NCBI GenBank assembly: GCA_040905665.1 | Contig: JBBDRD010000041.1 | Coordinates: 62,001 to 126,000, forward strand | Direction: 5' to 3' | DNA: 64,000 nucleotides | From: DASVCN01 sp040905665 | GTDB taxonomy: Bacteria; Deinococcota; Deinococci; Deinococcales; Trueperaceae | In this document: in pieces, positions 18,101 through 25,696 of the stretch | Position numbering within the stretch: the first letter of the stretch is position 1 | Layout: each line of letters starts with the position of its first letter | Notes under the pieces: model-generated | Database searches by the model: none | The model's input: only the letters and a program-made list of their open reading frames with translations | Told to the model about the DNA's origin: nothing | Program-made: the position numbers and the translations under genes

Positions 18101-19657
18101 GTTCTCGACCGTGACCTCGGCGACCACCCGCTGCCCCTCGTGCCAGTAGGCCGCGACGGGCCCCTCGTCCGATTCGAAGTCGACTCTCAGGGCGTTTTCG
18201 CTTTGGGGAGCGAGCCCTAGACTCTCCAGATCGAGAGCGAGCCGGTAAGGACCATCTCCGGAAACCCGCAGACGGATGTCATCAGCAGCGGGTAGCTCCA
18301 CAGTCGACCTCCCCTCGACCGAATCCACGTTGGCAACCTGGTCGCGCCGGCCACCCTCGAAGCGGTAGAAGGTGAGCTCCTGCCCGCCCTCGACGTCCAG
18401 CAGCAACGTCGAAGCGTTGGTTACGGGCGGCAGGCGGTACCAGTCCTCCCGGTCGCTATAGCTCAACTCGCCCGCGGCCTCGGCCGATCGGGGCAGCAGC
18501 CTTGCCTGATAATCCTCATCGTTGGGTTCGACGTCGGCCGGCAGAGCCAACGGGTCGAGCGGTGTAAAGCGCAGTCGGTAGTCGCCGGTAGCGCTGCCGT
18601 TCGGTTGGACGCGCAGGTAGTGATCGCCGGGCGGCAGCAGCGCCTCGTAAACGATCGCCTCTCCTGGAGGCAGGTCGTGGCGAGTCGAAAACTGATCGTC
18701 GAGGTAGATCCGGAGGGAAGTGCCGGGCGCCGGCTCGATTTCGAGCCGCACGTACTCCTGGGCGTAAGTGCTCAGGCGATAGGTGTCGACGTCATCCGGG
18801 TCGAGCGTCCCGCTACGCTCCTCGAATGGGGGCAACGCCTGGGCGCGTGTCTCGTCGTCGTTCGTCTCGCGCTCAACGCCCTCACCTGGTGGGCCGAGCG
18901 GAATCGCCCGCAGGGTGTAAGGAGCATCCACGCCACGCACCGCCAGATAGTGACGCCCGGGAAGAAGGAAGAGATTCGTAATCGAGGCGAGGCCTGCCTG
19001 CGGCCCACGAGCCTGCACCTCGCTTCCCGAGCCGTCGACGTAAGCGAAGCGGGTCACGCCGGCGCCCTCCGCCTCGAAACGCCACAGCCGTGGCTCGCCC
19101 TCGGCCTCGAAGGCGTAGAAGTCGGTTTCGTCACCAGAGGAGCGGCCTCGTGCCCCTCCGCCTATCAGCGGCGAGGCCTGACGGTAGAGATCGTTGGGCT
19201 CCTGCTCATCTACGATGGGCCTGTCGCTGGTCAGCTCCAGTTGGAACGGAAGCTCCCGGTCGCCATACTGGCGCAGGTGAAGAAGGTACTCCCCTTCCCC
19301 AGCGGGAGCCAGGTCGACCAAGCGAACGGTCCCGCTGCCCTGACGGCATTGGAGCCGCTCGCCCGAACCGCCGAGCAAACACGCCTCGACGCTCACTTGG
19401 CTGTCGAGAGAAACCGCAGCGGTTACATGATCGTCACCATCCGGGAAGGTGACGGCGACGACCAGCACCTCGGGGGAGGAGGGGAGCGTGCCCAAAACGC
19501 AGCCGGGGACGAGCAGCGAGGCGACCGGCTCGCGGCCGTTCGCCTGCGCCTCGACGCAGCCCTGCTGCTGTCCGACTGCCAAACCCGCGGCGAGCATTAG
19601 CAGCGTTAGACACAGCTTTAGCGCCAGCGCCGAGGTGAAAGTCGATGAGCGCTTCAC
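15122..19657 (-). CDS. Large secreted multidomain protein with PPC-like, discoidin-like and two vWA domains
   Basis: A protein of 1,511 residues from the GTG at 19657, which places a signal peptide (ALALKLCLTLLMLAAGLAVG) at the N-terminus. Three or four PPC-like repeats follow, each marked by EPND and a DxDxY turn. Next come F5/8C (discoidin)-like segments around residues 640-960, a vWA domain with the MIDAS motif DNSGS near 1070 and a second vWA domain with DLSGS near 1270. The end is a PEGA-like beta segment. MIDAS domains bind metal and protein ligands. The protein is probably at the cell surface. It lies between the transglutaminase-like and CsgG-like genes. Confidence 0.85.
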   Translation of the reverse strand: MKRSSTFTSALALKLCLTLLMLAAGLAVGQQQGCVEAQANGREPVASLLVPGCVLGTLPSSPEVLVVAVTFPDGDDHVTAAVSLDSQVSVEACLLGGSGERLQCRQGSGTVRLVDLAPAGEGEYLLHLRQYGDRELPFQLELTSDRPIVDEQEPNDLYRQASPLIGGGARGRSSGDETDFYAFEAEGEPRLWRFEAEGAGVTRFAYVDGSGSEVQARGPQAGLASITNLFLLPGRHYLAVRGVDAPYTLRAIPLGPPGEGVERETNDDETRAQALPPFEERSGTLDPDDVDTYRLSTYAQEYVRLEIEPAPGTSLRIYLDDQFSTRHDLPPGEAIVYEALLPPGDHYLRVQPNGSATGDYRLRFTPLDPLALPADVEPNDEDYQARLLPRSAEAAGELSYSDREDWYRLPPVTNASTLLLDVEGGQELTFYRFEGGRRDQVANVDSVEGRSTVELPAADDIRLRVSGDGPYRLALDLESLGLAPQSENALRVDFESDEGPVAAYWHEGQRVVAEVTVENMDDVARRVELIAASSHYAWRPVPEETDFTLSAGERRSIPLFVEVLPDARDDLITRITVQARSVGGSESAIAAAYFAAGGPSATLSFRATCGVPPVLPGALWPVPDALLGGLNLAWSGFGGQIADAGSGGAPPRLIDGVVAPSTGWQGNVGSFVTFRLADDSAPLAGILLNPYAQGSVGERLAHFELQASDDGEQFEPLLSARLGPAAVEQAFLFDEPVTAGYLRLIALSNQTGYPGRITLGEFKAVTADASNFLGERGANLASPATGGYLVWSKPDTGSGSEVLDENSDVWAIGTDAGENSIEWAIGFHNNRAARIAALEWVSAAPDDNLTSIAAVDVAVSLESPVGPWTELGTWRVDEQAEFTLDEMPWARFVRLRALDVVERSSYLMPAAVRVREVPVSERYRTVLGEWGQNRRAAIFEALEQPTAVVALGENDDNDALASAQDLVPGELVEGRVVIGEDVDWYRITVPEGENSLELTLIGEPILGVRYELVDGAGSPLLYDQSGSPAAVTLSAFVEPGDYYLRLEEPPRSVVFAWDNSGSMGAYLDIIYQTVAGFVTEVQPGREAAQLLAFEEYPEGMFLLPDWSDDPLELMTALNNYGRTAGSSNAEANLLAATQALGERDGTRAIMFMTDAESNGRNLNPQLWTELERVRPRVFTFETSSAGSTYTQDLMQSWADVAGGYYDYARGVGDFEAGFARATCHLRRPAHYQLEANTAYRAPPGPGLLSVGRSEGVAGNPPVEIVLDLSGSMSRALPSGPSRVEVAKRVLHGLVTETLPEGTPFALRVFGHVRPNSCDTRLELPLAPLDRTRAQNAVATAQPQLLSGTPLAASLLEVPGDLGGRASGERGGGATVILLTDGEESCGGDVEAAVTSLRGAGPQVQLHIISFDVASEEAKAAFAHLADLGGGRFFDASDEEGLAAALGAALEPSFEVLDVGGTVVISGTVGGDPVSVPPGIYTVRVSGSGEMFEEVRVRGDDEQQLLLGGEGQ

Positions 19658-19743
19658 GGATTTTCCCCTGGCCTCTGATGCGTCAAGAGGTCTCACTCCC
19701 CTTCGACCGCCCATCTCTGGCATGCATTCACTCGGCGGCGGCC

Positions 19744-22119
19744 TCAAGCCAGTCTCTTGGCGATGTTGTCGCAGATGCTGCCGTACGACTCGTCAATCGT
19801 CTTTTGGACGATTATGTTCGTCCAGTTGGTGTCGATGTCGAATGGGGCGCTCAGCGCGTCGTCGACCTGCTTGCAGACCAGCTTGATCACGCAGGCGCGC
19901 AGTTCGGTATCGGGTCCCGACTCGCCGCGCAGCGGATTGGTGATGGCCAAGCCCAAGCATGTGCCCATGTCTTTGTAGAGCCCGAGTACCGACTCGAGCT
20001 GGATGATGATGTTCACTTGCTCGGTGTACTCGGTGAACGCCTGTCCCCAGCCCGTTTCTCCCATGCCCAGCGTTTGGCCGCTCACTGGATCGACCCGCCA
20101 CCATGCCAGCTGCCCCTCGGGCGTTTGCGGCAACACCACCACGTAGCCTGCCGCAAGATCGGCCTCTATGAGCGACCGAATTGCCGGCGGGACCGACCCG
20201 GCATTCTCTGTCAAAACGACCGGGGCCGATAGGGAGAACTCCGAAGCGTTGACTACCTCCATATCCGGCAGTCGACCGGCCAACAGAAGCGCTTCGGCAT
20301 TGGTGTCGAGCACGCCCTGCTCGAGCCGTGCTCGGAACGGGTCCGCATCGCCCAGAACCCCCATGGAGTTGAGAACGATGTCGAAGCCTTCGCGCATCGA
20401 CAGGCCGGTTTGGGAATTGATGACGAGCCGGCGGTGATAGCCGATCAGGTTTGCTCGGTCGACGTAAACTTCGTTACGCTGGCTGCCCCAAACGCTCCTC
20501 GCGAGAGCCAGCCCGTAGAGCGGGCTTGTCTTCAGAAACCGCTGGCTCCCCTCCATCAGCGCATCGAAGTCGTCTAGTGCACCGCCGCGGAAGAGCTCGA
20601 GCGTCCGCTGCATGTTGGCGCCCAGGGTCTCGAGTACCAAGCGGTCCACGAACGCCGAGGGCAGCTCACCAACCAACGGTAGCAACTCGATATCTGCGTA
20701 GAGAGCGGTGGCGCGCTCGAGTTTTTGTGCGTCGGTGAGTTCGAGCTCGGCCGGGACGCCTTGGCGCCGCGCCTCGTCGCCCAACAGGTCGAAGAGGGGA
20801 CGGCGCACCACGACCGGGTCTGTTCCCGGCACGCGCAGCTGGTACTCGAGCCACTCGGCGGTCACCTCGGCGTTCGCCGGCTCCTCACCGGCCACAGCGC
20901 CGCCGAATCCCCCGAACATGCCTCCGCCGCCGAGGCCGCCGACTGCGGCAGCATTCGACCCGGTCGAAGCTGCGTCGAATACACCCGCCAGCGTGAAGGA
21001 GCGCTGCGATATCTGCTCGCCACCCATAACGACGGTGGGCGCCCACCGCTCTTGGTCCAACAGCGCCGTCTGCAACGTCTCGAGTGGGTTGTCGGCCGCG
21101 AAGATGTCGAGATCCTCCGGCCAGTCGCTGGGCATCTGACGAAACACCAGCAGTTGTCCGGGGTGCTCGGCAGGTGTGACGGTTACTTCCAGCGGAACCT
21201 CTTCGCGAAGGTCTCCCTCGTCCCAGACCTCCACGACGACGCGGATATCGATCTGCTGCAGCCACTGGGCTCCCAGCTGGCTGAGTTCGTTGAGTACCAG
21301 ACCCTGTTGTGCAGCCGCCACGGCCGTCCCGGGTCGTGCGTCGGCCAGAGTGGGATCGAGATCCTGCCAGCCACCGTCGATCTCGAGCTGCACCCACCAG
21401 TGGTCCTGGAGAGCGAGGGCCTGCTGCATCCGGTTAGCCGCGCTGTCCTCGGCACTCTCAGTTCCCACCGCCTGTAGCAACGCGGAACTCTGAGCCTGCG
21501 TGCGTTCGGCTGCCAAAGCGGCCAACTGCTGCTGTTCGGCCGTCGCAGCTAGAGTGGCTGTTCTAAGCTCCTCGGCCGAACTGCCGAAGCGGACCGCGAA
21601 ACTCTGCAACTCCTCGTCGGAAGGTTGCACCGTATCGTCGGACAGGAGCGGGACGGCATCGACCCGGCCCAACAGATCCTCGGCGGTCGATTCGTCCAGC
21701 GTCGCCCTCACCATGCGCGTGCTGTGGCCGGCCAGGGTGAGCAGGTCGTTGAGCAGTACGGCGCGGTCGAGGCTGTTGCCCCGCCGGTCCATCAGAACTC
21801 CTACCGGTCCCCGCAAGGCGCCCTGATACGGTACGAAGGACGTTTCCTCGACGACCCATGCGAACAGCGCGGCCGGCTCCGTCCCCACCTGGTCCACCAC
21901 CGCCTGGAGGTCGAAGCGGTCGCGCGGCTGCTCGGCCCGGAGCCCTTGCAACGCTTCGAGCTGCCCTTCCAGCGCGACCAGTCCCGCCTCGAGCTCCGCG
22001 GTATCGGCAGCGTCTGCTTGAGCAGCGGCAATCGCGAGGGGGGCGACGCACTGAACGGCAAGAAACAGCACGGCCAGCCATCGGGGAGTGAACCCGAGAA
22101 GAACCTTGGACCTAGACAT
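19744..22119 (-). CDS. Secreted transglutaminase-fold protein lacking the catalytic Cys
   Basis: A protein of 791 residues. The ATG at 22119 is chosen because GGAGGTG precedes it; a GTG two codons upstream lies inside that ribosome site. A signal peptide (WLAVLFLAVQCVAPLAIA) is present. Residues 70-270 show the transglutaminase-like core: RRGNSLDRAVLLNDLLTLAG, then DHWWVQLEIDGGWQDLDPTL with the His and Asp. The usual Cys of the GxCxD helix is replaced by Ser or Asn, so classic thiol catalysis is unlikely. The remaining 500 residues are unrecognised. A Gly-rich GGLGGGGMFGGFGG loop sits near residue 400. It is the first gene of the operon with the vWA and CsgG-like proteins. Confidence 0.7.
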   Translation of the reverse strand: MSRSKVLLGFTPRWLAVLFLAVQCVAPLAIAAAQADAADTAELEAGLVALEGQLEALQGLRAEQPRDRFDLQAVVDQVGTEPAALFAWVVEETSFVPYQGALRGPVGVLMDRRGNSLDRAVLLNDLLTLAGHSTRMVRATLDESTAEDLLGRVDAVPLLSDDTVQPSDEELQSFAVRFGSSAEELRTATLAATAEQQQLAALAAERTQAQSSALLQAVGTESAEDSAANRMQQALALQDHWWVQLEIDGGWQDLDPTLADARPGTAVAAAQQGLVLNELSQLGAQWLQQIDIRVVVEVWDEGDLREEVPLEVTVTPAEHPGQLLVFRQMPSDWPEDLDIFAADNPLETLQTALLDQERWAPTVVMGGEQISQRSFTLAGVFDAASTGSNAAAVGGLGGGGMFGGFGGAVAGEEPANAEVTAEWLEYQLRVPGTDPVVVRRPLFDLLGDEARRQGVPAELELTDAQKLERATALYADIELLPLVGELPSAFVDRLVLETLGANMQRTLELFRGGALDDFDALMEGSQRFLKTSPLYGLALARSVWGSQRNEVYVDRANLIGYHRRLVINSQTGLSMREGFDIVLNSMGVLGDADPFRARLEQGVLDTNAEALLLAGRLPDMEVVNASEFSLSAPVVLTENAGSVPPAIRSLIEADLAAGYVVVLPQTPEGQLAWWRVDPVSGQTLGMGETGWGQAFTEYTEQVNIIIQLESVLGLYKDMGTCLGLAITNPLRGESGPDTELRACVIKLVCKQVDDALSAPFDIDTNWTNIIVQKTIDESYGSICDNIAKRLA

Positions 22120-22332
22120 CGGCACCTCCGGCGCGGCGCTTGTTTGCGGCCGTCGCGGTAATCTTCAATTGAGCGAGAGTAAGCAATCGGGCGTGACCGG
22201 AGCGTTACCGCCTCGTTAACGCGCGAGCTGGACGAGCTGATCGATCGCGGCAGATGCTTATGCGAGCTGGGGAACGCCCGCGTCAGGGGAGGCGATGGAT
22301 TAGCTGGCCCAGTAGTTCTCTTATTCCTTACT

Positions 22333-22338
22333 TATGCT
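22333..22338 (+). promoter_or_regulatory. -10 box of the toxin-antitoxin operon, leaderless
   Basis: TATGCT ends six bases before the ATG of the toxin gene, with no room for a Shine-Dalgarno sequence. No convincing -35 hexamer was found. Confidence 0.4.
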
Positions 22339-22344
22339 AAGCTG

Positions 22345-22608
22345 ATGTTCAGGATCGGTGTGAACGGACGCGCTCGAAAACAGCTCAAGAGGTTGGTACG
22401 CGGTGACCAGAGCGTATATGGCGCGGTGAGCGGGGCGATAGAAGGTCTGGCGAACTGGCCGAACATCAAGGACGTCAAGCGACTACGGAATCACGCATAC
22501 GGCTATCGATTACGCGTCGGGCGCTATAGGCTACTATTCGACGTCGACGAGCCTGTTCGTGTAATTACCGTCCAGGAGGTGGCAAAGCGCGATGAGCGCA
22601 CCTACTGA
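22345..22608 (+). CDS. RelE/ParE-superfamily toxin
   Basis: A protein of 87 residues with the compact RelE fold: RARKQLKRL at the N-terminal helix, LANWPNIKDVKRLRNHAYGYRLRVGRYRLLFD in the central sheet (positions about 38-66) and VITVQEVAKRDERTY at the C-terminus. The YGYRLRVGRYR segment holds the basic residues used against mRNA at the ribosome, and the Arg-Thr-Tyr end is typical. Toxin first and antitoxin second is the order of higBA-type pairs. The antitoxin start overlaps the toxin stop by 17 bases, indicating translational coupling. Confidence 0.85.
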   Translation: MFRIGVNGRARKQLKRLVRGDQSVYGAVSGAIEGLANWPNIKDVKRLRNHAYGYRLRVGRYRLLFDVDEPVRVITVQEVAKRDERTY

Positions 22609-22930
22609 ATACCCCACGCTCACCCTCCAGGGCCGCATGTATGTTGTGGTTCCTGCCGACGACTTTGCTGCAATGACCGGGGATGCTGCTTGGGTGCCCG
22701 CTGGTGACAGCGCTCCCTGGTCCGTGGTGAAACGGCACCTAGACGAAGACGTAAGCATGGCGCGAGCATGGCGCGAGCATCTTGGCCTAACACAGCAAGA
22801 GGTAGCAAAACGGTTGGGAATTACGCAGGGGGGGCTGTCGCAGATAGAAAAGCAGCGGCGACCGCGAAAGGCGACAGTCGAGAAGTTGGCAGTTGCCTTA
22901 GGTGTTTCCGTCGAGCAGTTACGCTCCTGA
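22592..22930 (+). CDS. Xre-type helix-turn-helix antitoxin
   Basis: A protein of 112 residues. The N-terminal 50 residues (YPTLTLQGRMYVVVPADDF) look like the toxin-binding part. The C-terminal 55 residues form an Xre helix-turn-helix: HLGLTQQEVAKRLGITQGGLSQIEKQ. Antitoxins of this kind neutralise the upstream RelE-like toxin and repress the operon. Its stop overlaps by 12 bases the end of the rearranged kinase-like pseudogene on the opposite strand. Confidence 0.85.
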   Translation: MSAPTEYPTLTLQGRMYVVVPADDFAAMTGDAAWVPAGDSAPWSVVKRHLDEDVSMARAWREHLGLTQQEVAKRLGITQGGLSQIEKQRRPRKATVEKLAVALGVSVEQLRS

Positions 22931-23290
22931 CAGGCTGGCCATCCACCCTTCGGCAGCGGCAGGGGAGTAGAGTCGGCGGACCTGCAGGTGGCCGTATGCC
23001 GGTAAGCGCAACTGTTGCGGGTGAGTGCTGGATAGCCGACGGGAACTACCACGCGGCTCGCGAGCTGACTTGGGTCAAGGTAGACACCGTTATATGGCTC
23101 GATTACTCTTTCGGTACCGTTTTGCTGCGATTACGCTCGTCCGAAAGTCAGCTGTCTCTCTTGGCGTCCAATCCGGACCCCAGTACAGAGAGTCGAGCAC
23201 GATATGTGGACATCTCAGCAGCCGGCCGAGTTCCTTTGCCAAAGCGCTCTTCCCGGCTCCGGTCGTCCCGAAGACGCAAACGCGGTTCAC
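22919..23290 (-). pseudogene. P-loop kinase-like (adenylate-kinase / topology-modulation family) pseudogene with an internal inverted segment
   Basis: The minus strand from the GTG at 23290 encodes a Walker A start, CVFGTTGAGKSALAKELGRL, then LDSLYWGPDWTPRETADF, and breaks at about 23132. The family's next part (CWIADGNYHAARELTWVKVD, then TVIWLDY) is on the opposite strand at about 23005-23131. The C-terminal end (HLQVRRLYSP, then EGWMASLSGA and a stop) is again on the minus strand at 22999-22919. Turning the 127-base segment back gives one continuous 123-codon frame. Compared with the usual 170-180 residues, about 50 residues between WLDY and HLQV are also missing. Non-functional as it stands. 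Confidence 0.75.
23002..23134. repeat. Short inverted repeats at the ends of the inverted segment
   Basis: GTAAGCGCA (23002-23010) and TGCGATTAC (23126-23134) are inverted copies with one mismatch. They mark exactly the points where the reading frame of the kinase-like gene changes strand, so they are the likely breakpoints. Confidence 0.7.
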
Positions 23291-23420
23291 TTGCAGATCC
23301 TTACTCCTTACCCGTTTCCCGTTCCCCTAAGGCGGTGAAGGTTGAGGGCGTAGAAAGACCGCCGCGTCCAACGAATCGACTTTCCCGGAGTCAGATGTCG
23401 GCCGCCGCGGAGTACTGCCT

Positions 23421-23660
23421 TCAGGCGTGTACTTCCTCTTCGTCCTCGGGTAGGGAGTCGAGCCAGCGGTCATTCTCTTCGCGAGCGTCGGTGGCATCGA
23501 TCTGGACCTGATATAGCTGAGCCATCATTCGACCATCGAGTGTGTCATACCCGTCGCTGTCGACTTCGAGAGTCCTCAGCTTCTCCCACATCTCGACATA
23601 TTCTCGAGCACTGAGGGCGGCCTGCTCCAACAACCAGTCGCGATGTTCCCTATCGCTCAT
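23421..23660 (-). CDS. Small acidic hypothetical protein
   Basis: A protein of 79 residues, strongly acidic, with a long predicted helix (HRDWLLEQAALSAREYVEMW) and an acidic tail LPEDEEEVHA. Its ATG overlaps the stop of the upstream small gene by four bases (ATGA), a sign of translational coupling. No family is recognised. The pair lies among toxin-antitoxin and restriction genes, but nothing in the sequence shows a toxin or antitoxin function. Confidence 0.55.
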   Translation of the reverse strand: MSDREHRDWLLEQAALSAREYVEMWEKLRTLEVDSDGYDTLDGRMMAQLYQVQIDATDAREENDRWLDSLPEDEEEVHA

Positions 23661-23857
23661 TTGCCCCTCCTCCCTGGAAGCCTTGCCAAAAGCTTAGACA
23701 ATTCTAGCTGGTGGCGGGCAATGTCCTGTTCCCATTTGGCGATGTCACGACGGCTTGGATACGGTTCCGCCAGCTCTCTGGCTATCTTATCCAAGTGCCT
23801 ATTGATGACGTCCAACTCGCCGTGAATCTGCTTTCGGAGTTTCTTGTTCGTACCCAC
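23657..23857 (-). CDS. Small basic coiled-coil-like hypothetical protein
   Basis: A protein of 66 residues, basic and almost entirely helical by pattern: KKLRKQIHGELDVINRHLDK, then DIAKWEQDIARHQLELSKLL. It ends in a basic GRRGK tail. It is the first of two overlapping genes, the second being acidic. A basic/acidic helical pair suggests that they bind each other, which is an inference from charge only. Confidence 0.55.
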   Translation of the reverse strand: MGTNKKLRKQIHGELDVINRHLDKIARELAEPYPSRRDIAKWEQDIARHQLELSKLLARLPGRRGK

Positions 23858-24112
23858 ATCGCATTGTTCATTCCCCTAATTCGGTGAAGTAGAACTGGCT
23901 TTGTAAAGCACGAGACAGAGTCCATTTTCGCCCAATCTGGTTGCTCGCTTATCGCGCCCAACTTGCGGACCGGCCCGGCGGTACCCGCGTCCACGAAGCG
24001 CCTGGGGCTGGGGGGGTTCAAGCACGGGGAGGGGCCGCTGCTTCATGACGCCGCTTGGCCGACCACCCCCACCCACTTCGGCTAGCCCGAGCAAGCCTCC
24101 CCATTCCTCGAT
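23858..24112. other. Intergenic stretch without recognisable features
   Basis: The gap between the small gene pair and the YitT-like gene. It has a G-rich run near 24008-24036. No gene, repeat or promoter that I can support. Confidence 0.4.
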
Positions 24113-24859
24113 TTACACCATCTCGGTGCCCTCTGACGGTGAGACAACTCGGCCACGGTCCGCATCCAACGCGACGATGAATCCCGGCAGGAAGAACTGC
24201 GTCAGTGGACCGATGGAAATTGCGAACAGCAGTGTGCCAACTCCGACCACTCCACCCAGGAGCCAGCCAACGGCTACGACGGCCACTTCGATGCCGGTGC
24301 GCACCAGCCGCAGACTCGAGCCGGTGACGCGAGCGAGGCCGGTCATTAGCCCATCGCGCGGACCGGGCCCGAACTGGCTGCCCATGTACATGGCGGTCGC
24401 CACTCCGTTCAGAACGATCCCAGCGAGCACGAACGTCAAATGCCAGGGGAGGTTGGGGGCGGCGGGCAGGTAACGCAGCGTTACGTCGGTGGCTACGCCG
24501 ATCCAGATCGCGTTCGCCACGGTGCCCAATCCCGGAAGCTGGCGCAGCGGGATCCACATCAGCAGCACCGCCAATCCGGCCAGAATGATGATGGTGCCGA
24601 TACTCAGGGGCAGGTGGATGGCCATTTCGTAATGCAGCACATCCCAGGGGAGCATGCCCAACTGGCCTTGGATCATCAGCGACATGGAGATGCCGAAGAG
24701 CGTGAGGCCGATAAACAACTGGAGCAGCCGTCGAGACAGGCGGCCGGCACGCAGTTGGGCGGTTGGGGAGAGATTGAGTAGGACTGGCTTGGCGCCGGTT
24801 GCTCCAACAGCGGGACTGGGGCGGCGAGTGAAGAGCGTCACGAGAGCTGATGATCGCAC
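24113..24859 (-). CDS. YitT/YczE-like integral membrane protein
   Basis: A protein of 248 residues from the GTG at 24859, which has AAGGAG eight bases upstream; the adjacent TTG is equally possible, and the longer frame to 24952 has no ribosome site. Five or six membrane segments are visible: LLQLFIGLTLFGISMSLMIQ, then IGTIIILAGLAVLLMW, LTFVLAGIVLNGVATAMYMG and VVAVGWLLGGVVGVGTLLFA. The GSQFGPGPRDGLMTGLARVTG motif between two segments is typical of the YczE family of unknown function. The upstream DNA on the other strand holds a BTAD fragment. Confidence 0.75.
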   Translation of the reverse strand: MRSSALVTLFTRRPSPAVGATGAKPVLLNLSPTAQLRAGRLSRRLLQLFIGLTLFGISMSLMIQGQLGMLPWDVLHYEMAIHLPLSIGTIIILAGLAVLLMWIPLRQLPGLGTVANAIWIGVATDVTLRYLPAAPNLPWHLTFVLAGIVLNGVATAMYMGSQFGPGPRDGLMTGLARVTGSSLRLVRTGIEVAVVAVGWLLGGVVGVGTLLFAISIGPLTQFFLPGFIVALDADRGRVVSPSEGTEMV

Positions 24860-24911
24860 CAATCGCGCTCCTTCGGTAACGCCAGCGCAGCAAAGCGAAA
24901 CTCGTGCTTGC

Positions 24912-25040
24912 CCTATTGCCGATGTGAAGCTGTTTTGCGAGGCTCTGGGCAAGGGGGACTGGGCCCAGGCCGTAGAACTCTACCGAGGGGAACTGCTCAA
25001 GGGTCTGCCCTCGACGGATTCGCCCGAAGCAGAGTTACCG
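24912..25040 (+). pseudogene. Fragment of a BTAD (SARP-type) regulator
   Basis: The plus strand encodes DVKLFCEALGKGDWAQAVEL followed by YRGELLKGLPSTDSPE. This is the start of a BTAD domain (DxxxFexAlaxGdwxxAlxLYrGxxLxGl). No winged helix lies upstream and no ATPase downstream, and the frame ends shortly after. It appears to be a relic of a SARP regulator other than the one at 10845-14225. Confidence 0.6.
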
Positions 25041-25095
25041 CAAGTCGCCAGAGCGAAAGCCAAAGCCCCGAGGACCGATGACGACCAAGAATATT

Positions 25096-25127
25096 GTGGT
25101 ATCATCCCCCATAATGGCTGATACCAC
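25096..25127. promoter_or_regulatory. Palindromic operator of the MNT-HEPN operon
   Basis: GTGGTATCA (25096-25104) and TGATACCAC (25119-25127) form a perfect 9-base inverted repeat with a 14-base centre. It covers a TATCAT -10-like box (25100-25105) and the ATG at 25114, so a bound protein would block a leaderless transcript. Confidence 0.5.
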
Positions 25128-25695
25128 GCGTCCACAGATTGAGCTTCCGACTGCCTCCGGTCGCTTCCTCCTCAGGCTCGACCCGGCCCTGCACGCACAG
25201 CTGCGCGAGGCCGCCCAGCGGAGCGGACTCTCACTGAACGACCTCTGCATCCGGCGACTCTCCGCGCCCGCAACCGACGTGGGCGGTCCCGGCAGCGCCA
25301 TCGTCACTCACGCGGCACACCTGTTCGGCGACGCCCTAAAGGGGGTAGTGGCGTTCGGCTCCTGGGCGCGCGATGAACTTGCCTCCGACTCCGACGTGGA
25401 CGTGCTCGTCATCGTTGCCAAGCAGGTCGCCATCACTCGCGATCTCTACCGACGATGGGATCACGAACCCATGAGCTGGCGATCCCGTGACGTCGACGTG
25501 CACTTCGCCCATCAACCGACCTCCGGCGCGCACGCGGGGGGCATGTGGATCGACATCGCCATCGATGGCGTCGTGCTGTACGACCGCGACCTGGAACTAT
25601 CCCGCACGCTGGCGGATATTCGCTCACGTGTAGCGTCGGGTGAGCTTTCCCGACACTACGCCCACGGCCAAGCGTACTGGGTCGAGGGCACCTGA
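25114..25695 (+). CDS. MNT-type nucleotidyltransferase antitoxin with an N-terminal RHH-like segment
   Basis: A protein of 193 residues from the ATG at 25114; an ATG at 25078 with a GAGG ribosome site is an alternative adding 12 residues. Residues 10-45 (RFLLRLDPALHAQLREAAQR, then SGLSLNDLC) resemble the ribbon-helix-helix of HicB/Arc-type proteins. The nucleotidyltransferase part holds VVAFGSWARDELASDSDVDV with the Gly-Ser and the Asp pair, and a third Asp in RDVDVHF. MntA-type antitoxins add AMP to the HEPN toxin. The RHH segment would let this one bind the palindrome at its own promoter. The toxin gene starts two bases after its stop. Confidence 0.8.
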   Translation: MADTTRPQIELPTASGRFLLRLDPALHAQLREAAQRSGLSLNDLCIRRLSAPATDVGGPGSAIVTHAAHLFGDALKGVVAFGSWARDELASDSDVDVLVIVAKQVAITRDLYRRWDHEPMSWRSRDVDVHFAHQPTSGAHAGGMWIDIAIDGVVLYDRDLELSRTLADIRSRVASGELSRHYAHGQAYWVEGT

Positions 25696-25696
25696 G

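Noticed and set aside
18605..19600. Open frame of 331 codons on the plus strand inside the giant vWA gene
   Set aside because: It is a high-GC shadow of the minus-strand gene. The sense frame has the signal peptide and clear domains; the antisense frame has none.
22534..23052. Minus-strand frame of 172 codons over the antitoxin gene
   Set aside because: It is antisense to the Xre antitoxin. Only a different frame of the same strand (22999-22919) carries the pseudogene end.
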